DNA from: Tachypleus tridentatus
Taxonomy: Eukaryota; Arthropoda; Merostomata; Xiphosura; Limulidae
Direction: 5' to 3'
DNA: 64,000 nucleotides
Assembly: GCF_004210375.1 (NCBI RefSeq)
Contig: NW_027467782.1
Location: 31,785,276-31,849,275, forward strand
Positions within the stretch are counted from its first letter, which is position 1; every line of letters starts with the position of its first letter. The notes under the pieces were generated by a model. The model was not told the origin of the DNA and did no database searches. It saw only the letters and a list, made by a program, of their open reading frames with translations. The position numbers were made by a program, and so were the translations under genes. Of this stretch, positions 54,775-64,000 are shown one piece after another.

Positions 54775-57700
54775 TCAGGTTAACCTTCTCACTTTTTCTG
54801 TTACAACAGCAATTAATATTTTTCTCAGAGCCCCAGGTGTGGGTAACCCCATGACAGATTTATTTGCTTCTATACATTGAAAGAATGAACATTCCGTGGT
54901 CCAACGTTTATCCCCAGATTCTGCCATGACTTCTACTGAAACAGCTGTGCCTGTGCTGTCTAACACATCTTTTATTGTATTTTTCCACCTACAGAGTTTG
55001 CTGACCAGCTTCTTCTCAACCTGGGAAGTCTCCTTGGTCAAATTCAGTCTTCGTGAATTTTATGTCTAAGGTTTTTATTGTCTTATCCTTGTCACCTCTT
55101 AATTTTCCACCTTATATTTCTACATTACATGAACAGTCTTCCTGGCCTATGTTTTTTTCTTCCCTTTCCTGGTATTTCAATTATTGTTTATCTGTTGATC
55201 TCACAGTTACATGAGGTTATGGGTATGTTTTGCCCCCTAAGGTCTTTTGATTATTTCACCTTTTCCTTACATTGTATTGACTGTTTAGTTTTAGATCAAC
55301 AGTTGCAAGATTACTTGTTGCCTATTTGGGGGGCAGCTCCCAAATCACATGTATATCTTCCACATGCTAGATATCTTTTCTTGTTTCTTATGGTATCCTT
55401 CTTAGGTACACACTTCCTTTTAAGGCTCTCCACAGAAATTTTGTTGGGTGTTTCTAGAAATGCCTCTGTTCTTCTCTCATCCAATTTATCCTGTATCTTG
55501 TCCTTGACTCTGGCATTTGTTAAATGTATTCTTTGTTGTTGGGACTTTGTAGGTCATGATACCATGTTGGTTTGGTTCATTTATACTCAACTACTCTCAG
55601 GGTTTTGAATGTTGTTCTGTTTTGGAGATGTAACATATTGATACTGTTTAGGAAGTATTGAGTTTCAGGTGATATCAGTCCACTAATCATCAAGATTATC
55701 TGGTTTCACATGGTGATTCACTTTCCTTGTTAGCTAGTTCATCTTGCATAAAGGTGTACCCACACATGAGAAACATATTCTGCAGTTGGTCTTCTATTAG
55801 GGGGATTTTGTGCTGACAAACTTAACATGGCTTGTATGGGGTGCAAATTTCTCATTTGGCTTTTCAATCACAAGTCTTTGGTCTCTTTGCTTTTTGGATA
55901 TCAGACAGCTTTTAATTAATATCTTGTTTTCAATGCAGAATGGTTTTACTTCCACTGTTTTTACTCTGCTAATGCATTCCTTTTAGCTATGTCTCCCTCC
56001 TTGGCATCATATCATTCTTATTGGGTTGTTCATGTGCTCCAACATTCACTTGATTTACCTCTGTTTGAACCATTTTCTCATGTTCTATGTTTCATCTTTC
56101 CTGTAAAACGTTTCCTTTCCTTAGCCAGTGGACATCAAAGGTGGGATTTGTTTGCAGTTGTTTCACATAAGCTTTATCACCCTACCTATCTTCTCATTTA
56201 TATGGATTGTTCTTTTCTCCCAAAGACCTCAGCAGCTTGGAAGGGCTGTTTTTTTTTTTCTTCTTTTGTTTCCTGTCTTTACCCTAGACCAGATCTGGAT
56301 AGGGTCCTGTGTCCAATCGGGATTCTTTGTTCTTATATAACCCATATTGCTCCATTCTGGGGTACACGTTCATGGCTCTTGGTCCCCTTGTAATCCTCCT
56401 TCTGTCATGATCTTTCACCTTTTATCCTTACCACTTGGATCTGCCTTGTGGTTTGATTGGCCTATTCTTCCTTACCTTCTTCCTTCCAGCCTTTTTTTCC
56501 ATTTGTCCTTTCTTCAAATCTGACACTTCACTCTTTCCCTTGCTTCTCTTCTTCTTTGTCCAGTAGATGAGATTCTACAATCTGGCATGTAGACCATTGC
56601 CTGTATGTTCATTTCTCACTATCTCTATCACATTGTGGCTTCCTTTTTATTGTAGGTTCATATAACACCTTGGTTGTGCTTCAGAATTTGGTGCAACTGT
56701 ATCTGATAAGTTATTAATCATACTTTCATTTTTCAGGAGCCTTTACCTACTTTTTATCACATGGATCCTAACTAGCTAATCTTTAACTAAATCTGCTTTG
56801 TGTAACCATGTTAACTTGCATTTTATCTTTCATGGCTTCACAATGCTTAGCTTTTAGATAGGGTATTTCACAAGATCAATTATAGGTGAATAACCTCGAA
56901 ATTTTGCTTCATAAATTTTCCTATTCTGAACCGTACCACTCATGGACTTCAAAGGGATAGCTGCACATCCCTGTCATATTTTGACTGAATAAATCAGCAA
57001 AGTCTGCTTTCCAAAATAGGGTGTGGTGATCACACATTGCACTGTTACAGGTGATGATGCCCCTCCAGACTCTCCGATGCATTCTCATCTCCCTTTTCTT
57101 GCAGTGGAGTCCTTACCACTTACCAGTCCCATGCCGATGTGGTAATTGATCATGGAGGCACTCTTCTGAATGGGTTTCACACAAAGATAACTATAACCAT
57201 TTAGTGCAGTGTAGAGTGGTAGTGTTTTGTGGATTTTTATGATGTAATATTCTCCATTTTGGAAAGATCATAATATCAGTATGCATTCCACCCCTTTGAC
57301 TGGAAGCCCTCATCCTATCTTCGTGTGGATGTTTGTACTCTTGGGTGTAGAGTGAACCAATCAACATAAGTCCTCACACAGGGTTTTGAATTGTCTCTCT
57401 TTCTTCTTCAGTTTTCTCCACCTGTATTGTGGGTCACAGTGGTAGTTTGTGGGATTGTTCCAGTTCTGTTCTTGGCTACCCCTCATTCTCTCTTCTTATG
57501 GAGATGTTATTGCCATTTAGATGGTCCCATCCTGTTTCATGATTGGGAATGTTGATTGCATGCAAAAGATATCCTTTTGATGCTGGATGTTAAGTTAATG
57601 GACCAATAGCTCAGAGATAGTTATTGTGTCATACCTGGAACCTGAGAAGTGGAGTAGTGTGTAATACGTAAAGTGTTATTCTTATTCTTTTTTCATGCAG

Positions 57701-58330
57701 ATGATAGTTCCATGCAAGGATCTTTTAAATATAGTTGATTTACTGAGTACAGTCTTTTGCACCCTAGACCCAGGTATGCATCATTGTTTATCCACTTTTC
57801 TCATTGTAGGGCAAAGTTACAGTAATATCTTTGCTGGTTAAGATTGATTTTCTGTCACATTCTTTTCCTCTTGGACTTGCTCCTCTCATTTTCTACCCTG
57901 TTATCTTACACATTCCACATGGGAGCAAAGAATATACCTGTTTCAGAAGTGATGTAGTTTCTTTCTTCAGATTTGTTTCTCTCATATGTGGAAGTATCCT
58001 TTGGGTGTTTTAGTGGGTGTGTCTGTTCTTTGCTCACACTGGACCCTCATTCTAACCAATGTGAAATTCTAGCTGATATTGTGAGTGGAGGGAAGTGCCA
58101 TATTGGAAGTTATAATTTTTCCACCTTTCCTTCCCATGCATTTCTGGTGCTTCTGTTTTCTTCCAAACTTAGATGTGATAGTTTGATAGAGGTTCACAAA
58201 GGGAGTCATGTGCATCAAGTGATTGTACTGTGCACAGAAGGCTTGTGGCATGTCTAAAGAAAATGTTTGGACAATAGGGGTCAGTAATGAATTATAACAG
58301 CTTATCTTGTGAGTGGAGGGAAGTATCTAT
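54775..58330 (+). mobile_element. DIRS-like retrotransposon fragment B with tyrosine recombinase
   Basis: Contains the recombinase region at about 55950-56700 (separate entry) and a long pyrimidine-rich 3' region. Near its end GTGAGTGGAGGGAAGT occurs twice (58082 and 58307), with partly inverted surrounding text (GGAAGTTATAATTTTTCC and GGAAAATTATAACTTTTA), as expected of DIRS internal/terminal repeats. RT is not recognisable in this fragment. Confidence 0.65.
55950..56700 (+). pseudogene. DIRS-type tyrosine recombinase, decayed
   Basis: The text follows the DIRS recombinase closely. FLLAMSPSLASYHSYWVVHV, LQHSLDLPLFEPFSHV (PPFEPL pattern) and VKRFLSLASGHQRWDLFAVV (FLLALASG.R.SE.HAL, the first catalytic Arg region) come first. 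They are followed by LPKTSAAW and PRPDLDRVLCPIGILCSYI (LD..LCPVRAL..Y). After stops and frame changes, DEILQSGM and ISHYL appear (WSS..TF..HYL, the region of the nucleophilic Tyr). The recombinase integrates a circular DNA intermediate instead of using an integrase. The protein is not functional here. Confidence 0.75.
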
Positions 58331-60574
58331 CAGAAATAAATTTTCAGTATAGGAAAATTATAACTTTTACTGTTAGTTTTACTCATTCCTTCATGGTTTT
58401 CATACTTTGTAAAGTAAAGTTACATTTTAAAAATAAGTTGATGTGATTAATTTTTATCTTTAGCTTTAAATTTGAGCTGTTTTGAAGAACATCCAAAACT
58501 ACTAGGTTTTTACTTTGGCTAAGTACTTGTTCACCTAATAAATAAAGTTAGATATAATTATTCATTTCTTTTTTTTTTACTACAAAGTGTTTAAGTAACT
58601 GTGTAGTTCAGATACAACACTTAAGGCCCAAAATTATCACAAACTCGCTTATGAAGATAAGCTGAATTATCTGGGGTAACAAGTCAAAAAAGGTGTATTG
58701 TAGTATTATTGCACCAGATAACTGATAAATGAATATTTTTTGTTGTTTCTAAGTGTTAAACAATGTGTATGATACATTTTAATGTACAAAGTTTAGCTTT
58801 ATAAAACAAAAAAAAATTAATTGTATGTTATTGTGCCTGGAGTATGAAGTCGGAGATTCCTCTGTTTTTTTATATTTTTCTTCACTTGATAACATGTTTT
58901 GAGACATAAATTCTAAAGACTATTGTACATGTTAATTCTAACTATACTTCAACAATTGTAACTTGGAGACGTTTTTCATTTGGTATTTTGTTAATATCTG
59001 ACACTTATTTGGTGAAATTAATATAAAATTTAAAAAGAAAAATTCGTACTTTTATTTCTGCACAGCCTCAGAGTTTTTCTTGTAAACAAAACAACTAGAG
59101 TCTTTCTGCCCATTTTAAAGAATACCTGGACTTTTTATAACCTATCTTCTCTGATTTCAGGTGTTTCCTTAAGTTATTCTATGGGCCTTTGTTGAAATCT
59201 TGTGATGGTGTTGCATTAAGCAGTTTGATCATTTAATAATGAAATATAACTTTATAAACTGCGATAAAGGAATTTTGGTGATTATGATTGGGTAGAGCGA
59301 GAATTAGATTGTCATGTAACAGTGGAGTAAATATCTAGATTTATGAGTTTTTGTTGTTCCTTTTTCTTTGTAAATTGTGAAGTTACTTTTGTGTTGAATT
59401 ATAACTGAAAGGTACATAATTTATTGTAAATGAGAAGATACCAAATGTGAGCTTATACAATTCAGAATGGGTACCAAAGAAAACTTTATTACAAGTTTAA
59501 CACACTAACAAATGTACAATGTTTGGAGAAAGTTTTTCTACCACCAGATATAAATGGTTTACCTAAGCAAAGAACAATATAGTCATGTGACTATGTATTG
59601 ATTATAGTTTAATAAAAATATCTTGTTGATGTTTGGTTCTCTGTTTAAAATTATCTGTGGTTTTATTGTGTTGTAAACAAGAATTTTTTATTATGTTTGC
59701 CAAATATTAAAGATAAAATAATTTTTATCTTTAATAAAGATAAAAAGATAATTAAATAATCTTTTAAGTTCAGACAAAGTTACTGTTTAGTTAGTATGGT
59801 AAGCAAATGCAAAATAATTTGAAGACTCTGATTTCTATGATTTTTACTTTTGTGTTTATAGTATTCAGACAATTTACATAAATAAACTAGTTAACTGACT
59901 ATTTAATTATTTTTAAATGCAGTTGTCATATGTCATAAAAATGTTATTAATCCAATCATTGATAGTAATTTATTTAATTAACAGAAGATTGTCATGAGAT
60001 TACGGTATATTTTAAAATAAACTTAATGGCAACTGCTTGATGGTATTTAGTGACTCATTTCAAGTAGAATATGTTAAAATTATCATTAAAAATTACTGCA
60101 AAATATCTATTTAGAAAAAGAATTTTTTTTCAAAACGTACAGTTGGATCAGCTTGAGAAGACATTAGCATGCTAAAATATGAGTAATAATAAAATTACTT
60201 GAATAAAACAAGGTGAATAAAAATAGAAAGATTGGTACTGTGTAATAATAATACAGTGGGTGTTTGTAAATGGGTGGTTATAGTAATCAGTTAATGAGCC
60301 TGTTGATTAATAAGTCAGTGAATTGATGTAGTTGCCCAGTTCTAAGTTAAAGGGGAGGTAGAATAGTTGAAGAATTATATCTGAACTGTGAGTTTGAATG
60401 TAAGAAGGAGCAGCTGAAGGAAGGAGGAAGGAGTGTATGTGTTTTTTGCAATGTGTGTTTGAAGGGAGTTGGAGTGGCAGAAGAAAATGAAAATGCCATA
60501 TTAATGTCTAAGTAGTTTATAAATTATTTAAATTTTTGTTTTTAAGACTTTTACATTGTTTATGAACATTACAG
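58331..60574. other. Intergenic or intron DNA, no feature
   Basis: About 2.2 kb of AT-rich sequence without recognised repeats or exons. Confidence 0.45.
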
Positions 60575-60690
60575 ATTTGGAGAACTTCAAAGAAAACTGT
60601 TACAAAAGTGGATATAACACCAACAGTGTATTTACTACTCAGTCATTTAAGATTTCTGAGGAAGCTTTGAAAGTAAACAATACCATTAAG
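60575..60690 (+). CDS. Candidate exon of an unidentified host gene
   Basis: Acceptor AACATTACAG and donor AAGGTAAAT bound a 116-bp open segment: LENFKENCYKSGYNTNSVFT, TQSFKISEEALKVNNTIK. It enters in phase 1 and leaves in phase 0. Non-repetitive and codon-like, but no family recognised. It may belong to a gene different from the 43-53 kb exons. Confidence 0.45.
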
Positions 60691-60929
60691 GTAAATGCAG
60701 AAATATTTTGTTATAAGACTGAGATTGCATTTCTGTTCAATTTGTATTCAATGTTTTAACTTCAAATGTTGCTTCACATTTTTTTAATGTAAAGAATGAG
60801 TAAAAAACATTGTATTTGATTGGTATGTTCTTGAAAACAAAAGTATTGTATCAATAAATAATAAACTAGAAACAGGTGGACAGACTTTTACTAAGTTTTA
60901 AATGTGAGGTCCTATGTATGGCCAAATAA

Positions 60930-61940
60930 AAGAGGAAGTTACACACTGAGGAGGTAAAGATATAGTGTATATCTAGGAGAGACAAGGGAGGAAGTTGTAC
61001 ATTGTTGGAGTAATGACACAGTGTAGAGGAAGTAAGGAAAGAGGTTGTATATTGTTGGAGTAATGACACAGTGTAGATAAAATAAGGAAAGAGGTTATAT
61101 ATTGTTGGAGTAATGACACAGTGTAGAGAAAATAAGGAAAGAGGTTATATATTGTTGGAGTAATGACAGTGTAGAGGAAGTAAGGAAAGAGGTTATATAT
61201 TGTTGGAGTAATGACACAGTATAGAGAAAGTAAGGAAAGAGGTTATATATTGTTGGAGTAATGACAGTGTAGAGGAAATAAGGAAAAGAGGTTATATATT
61301 GTTGGATAATGACACAGTTAGAGATGAAATAAGGAAAAGAGGTTATATATATTGTTGGAGTAATGACACAGTGTAGAGGAAGTAAGGAAAAGAGGTTATA
61401 TATTGTTAGATAATTATAGTAGGAAAAAAATATAGGTTATATAGTGTAGAAAAGAATGTATATATTGTTGATAAGACACAGAAATAAGCGAAAAGAGGTT
61501 ATATATTGTTAGAGCAAATGACACAGTGTAGAGAGAAAGTAAGGAAAGAGGTTATATATTATATAAGGAAAAGAAGAGTTATATATTGATAAGACACAAG
61601 TGTAGAGGAAAAGAAAAGGTTATATATTGTTGGAGTAATGACACAGTGTAGAGGAAGTAAGGAAAGAGGTTGTATATTGTGGAGTAATGACACAGTGTAG
61701 AGGAAGTAAGGAAAGAGGTTGTATATTGTTGGAGTAATGACACAGTGTAGAGAAAGTAAGGAAAGAGGTTATATATTGTTGGAGTAATGACACAGTGTAG
61801 AGGAAGTAAGGAAAGAGTTTATATATTGTTGGAGTAATGACACAGTGTAGAGAAAGTAAGGGAAGAGGTTGTATATTGTTGGAGTAATGTCACAGTGCAG
61901 AGAAAGTAAGGGAAAGGGTTGTTTATTATTAGAGTAATGG
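60930..61940. repeat. Minisatellite, 50-bp unit, about 20 copies
   Basis: Unit: TAATGACACAGTGTAGAGGA, AGTAAGGAAAGAGGTTATAT, ATTGTTGGAG. Exact 50-base spacing is seen between successive TTGTTGGAG phrases on the left (for example 61001 and 61051). Between about 61290 and 61620 many units carry single-base insertions and deletions, while the units on both sides are regular. Confidence 0.95.
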
Positions 61941-62005
61941 CAATCATTGAATACTCTTTGAGCATTCTTATTGGCATCTTGTTGAATTTTGTAAAACGAA
62001 AAGAT

Positions 62006-62139
62006 GTGTGTGTTGTGTGTGTATTTTCTTATTGCAAAGCCACATTGGGCTATCTGCTGAGTCCACGGAGGGGGATCGAACCCCTGATTTTAGCATTGTA
62101 AATCTGAAGACATACAGCTGTACATTGCGGGGGGCAACA
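62006..62139 (-). mobile_element. SINE family 2, near full length
   Basis: The minus strand reads CCCCGCAATGTACAGCTGTA, TGTCTTCAGATTTACAATGC, B-box GGGGTTCGATCCCCC, GGACTCAGCAGATAGCCCAA, TGTGGCTTTGCAATAAG and a CA-rich tail. AAAAGAT at 61999-62005 and 62140-62146 is a likely short TSD. It is inserted beside the minisatellite. Confidence 0.88.
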
Positions 62140-62237
62140 AAAAGATAAAATAATACTTTTTTTTATGATTTGCAAGCCAATATATGGTACATATTTTTGA
62201 AACAAAGGTATATCACATTTTTTCTGTTTATTTTTAG

Positions 62238-62275
62238 TGAGATGGTTCAGTTTCTTGGTCTCCTGTGGGTAAATG
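62238..62275 (+). CDS. Candidate short exon
   Basis: Acceptor TTTATTTTTAG and a strong donor (ATGGTAAGT) bound EMVQFLGLLWVN, leaving in phase 1. Entry phase does not fit the 60575-60690 exon directly, so another exon would have to lie between them, or one call is wrong. Confidence 0.35.
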
Positions 62276-62429
62276 GTAAGTTTATGGACTTGCAGAGATG
62301 AAGTTTGGGGTGTGATTCAATATCGGGGACATAACAGTTGGTCCAACATCGTTTTGCTCTAACACTAGAAACCTACCTGATAATATGTTGTTCCTGACAT
62401 CAGTAATCAAAACAATCTTTACACGACAT

Positions 62430-64000
62430 CAAAAAGGAAGTCACTTTGGCATCAGCTGCTTCTGAGTTGTTTTATTCAGTTGGTACAGTGAGTGTGATAT
62501 CTTGCATCTATCCCCAGTGCGTTTTAAGCCTGTACTTACTTGATGGCTGTAAGGTCTAGTCATGAGTATTTACTTTTCTCTACATCCATAGGCAGAAAGG
62601 TTTACTGCTTAGTGACGAGGAAGGTGAAATGGGCCTCATCACCACAGTTATTGGAACTACACAATTTTGCGTATGACTAAGTGGGTGGCTATTTTGACTC
62701 AAACACTGCATCTAGTCCTAAAAATGAGGAGTTCAAATATGGTGTTGGTAATTCACATGAACAAGTCATTGTGCCTCGGTGAACTTGTAACTCTTAACAT
62801 CTGGCACCTTATCACCAAGTATTCAAACATCACACCCAGATTCTACTTTCAGTATAACCAATGCAGACTTCATTCTGATGGAGCTGGTGGTTTAAGTGAA
62901 TAGATGGTAGTGGGACAAGGGTACGTGTATGTACTTATAACTTTAACATCTCTAATTTCATTACTGATGAGCTGAAACCAATATTAGCATGTTAACTGGT
63001 TCAATTTATCAGTTTATACATTCATCCTTATTGTTATTGACATCTCAGCTTTTATTGGTGCCTACAGAAGGTTATAGTTCTGCCTCTTTTGAAGCTCCTG
63101 ACCCTTAACATTAGTCCCTTGCTACACTTGTACCCATTGTAGGTTCTCTCTATAACCACAGGTACTACTGATTTGTCAAAATGCTGCTGGTAGTGTCAGG
63201 AATTATTGTATGTCTTTTAGGACTGTGGGTTCTCAGTTCTGAGAATTTCTTCATGTGAGGTAACCTTACCCTTGGAATCCATGAACACTATATATCTTTG
63301 AGTCCAGATTAGTCATGCAGTTCACATTTTCAACACTATTATCTACCAAACCTGTAGGGTTTCTGTCTTCCACAGATCTTCAGATTTTGGAATTTAGATT
63401 TATGGCTATCAGAGTTTGGCTGGTCTGGGGGTAGCAAGAGAGAGAGTCATGCTAGTTCTTCCAACATTATATTCCTATCAGTTATTGGGTCTAAGATATA
63501 GCACATGTGTGTCTGGTCATCAGTCTTTTTTTGTCTGTATCAATACCTAGATTGTACAAGGTTTGTAAGCGATTCATTTCTAAATTTGTTTTTTTTTTTG
63601 TTTACAAGGATTGTGGATATTGGAGTTTGATATAATTGACTTGCATCTACATATTGCCACAGTGGAAGTATACTGCCATTTTTGACTTCTGTTTTATATA
63701 TATATATATATATACACAAAGGCCAACCACTGTAGTTCAGGATTCTTACTTTTTAACTAGCTTTGGGACCACATAGGTTCTTTCAATTCATACAAGCATT
63801 TTCTCATCACACAAGTTCCCTAATCCTGTGTATACCATTCAATTGATGAATGGTTACTGTTAACACCATCTTATCAAATGTCCAACCATCACACCTGGAT
63901 TCTATTTTCAGATCAAACAAAGCAGGCTTCATTTTCAGAGCTGAGACATGAATTGTTGTTCCATCAGTCTGTTTTTTGTTGTTTTTTTTAATATCTTAGA
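62430..64000 (+). mobile_element. DIRS-like retrotransposon fragment C, runs off the window
   Basis: Matches fragment A (50690-51870) block by block: CACTTTGGCATCAGCTGCTT, the 'ATATCTTTGAGTCCAGATTA' and 'TCAGAGTTTGGCTGGTCTGG' blocks, and the RT opening YLDCTRFVSDSFLN. An AT microsatellite lies at 63694-63713. The second half, from 63740, has no counterpart in A. Confidence 0.6.

Noticed and set aside
55078-55608. 176-codon ORF with several hydrophobic segments, as a membrane protein
   Set aside because: It lies in a T-rich, pyrimidine-rich part of the DIRS-like fragment; the hydrophobicity is a consequence of T-rich codons and no family is recognisable.

Overview
This is eukaryotic, AT-rich, intron-bearing DNA dominated by retrotransposons. 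It contains no bacterial-type operons, no true tRNA or rRNA genes and no CRISPR. Two Ig-domain exons of Sidestep type and the mix of repeats point to an arthropod. The abundant tRNA-headed SINE family makes me think of a chelicerate, perhaps a horseshoe crab, but that is memory-based inference. A run of exactly 500 N (11079-11578) is a scaffold gap.

Layout. 1-9.8 kb: no confident gene; SINE copies and decayed tandem repeats. 9.8-14.5 kb: LINE remnants, a Penelope-like element (PLE) end with a hammerhead-ribozyme-like core, several SINEs and the gap. 15.2-16.9 kb: two exons (minus strand) of a Sidestep-like Ig-superfamily receptor, split by a SINE with a perfect 17-bp target-site duplication (TSD). 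17.4-18.2 kb: decayed 60-bp tandem repeat. 18.4-25.0 kb: a CR1-clade LINE (ORF1 esterase, ORF2 endonuclease/RT) carrying a candidate solo LTR, a complete but decayed hAT transposon and a tail-swapped SINE. 26.2-27.8 kb: a DNA transposon with 33-bp terminal inverted repeats (TIRs) and an unrecognised ORF, hosting a TA-flanked MITE. 28.6-30.0 kb: a deleted PLE interrupted by a SINE. 32.5-33.7 kb: Tc1-like element. 34.6-39.1 kb: second CR1 LINE with at least three datable insertions. 40.0-44.6 kb, 53.2 kb and 60.6-62.3 kb: phase-compatible candidate exons on the plus strand of unidentified host gene(s). 45.1-50.3 kb: two copies of an I/Jockey-type LINE with RNase H. 50.7-52.2, 54.8-58.3 and 62.4-64.0 kb: fragments of a DIRS-type tyrosine-recombinase retrotransposon. 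60.9-61.9 kb: a 50-bp minisatellite in an intron.

How the parts fit. The I-type LINE and both SINE families end in the same kind of short 3' hairpin (GCACAGATAGCC then GTAGCTTTGTGC). This suggests that one LINE machinery copied all three. Nested insertions with intact TSDs give a readable relative chronology. Nearly every coding sequence of the mobile elements is broken by stops or frameshifts; the Sidestep exons are the only clearly intact coding sequence of recognisable function.
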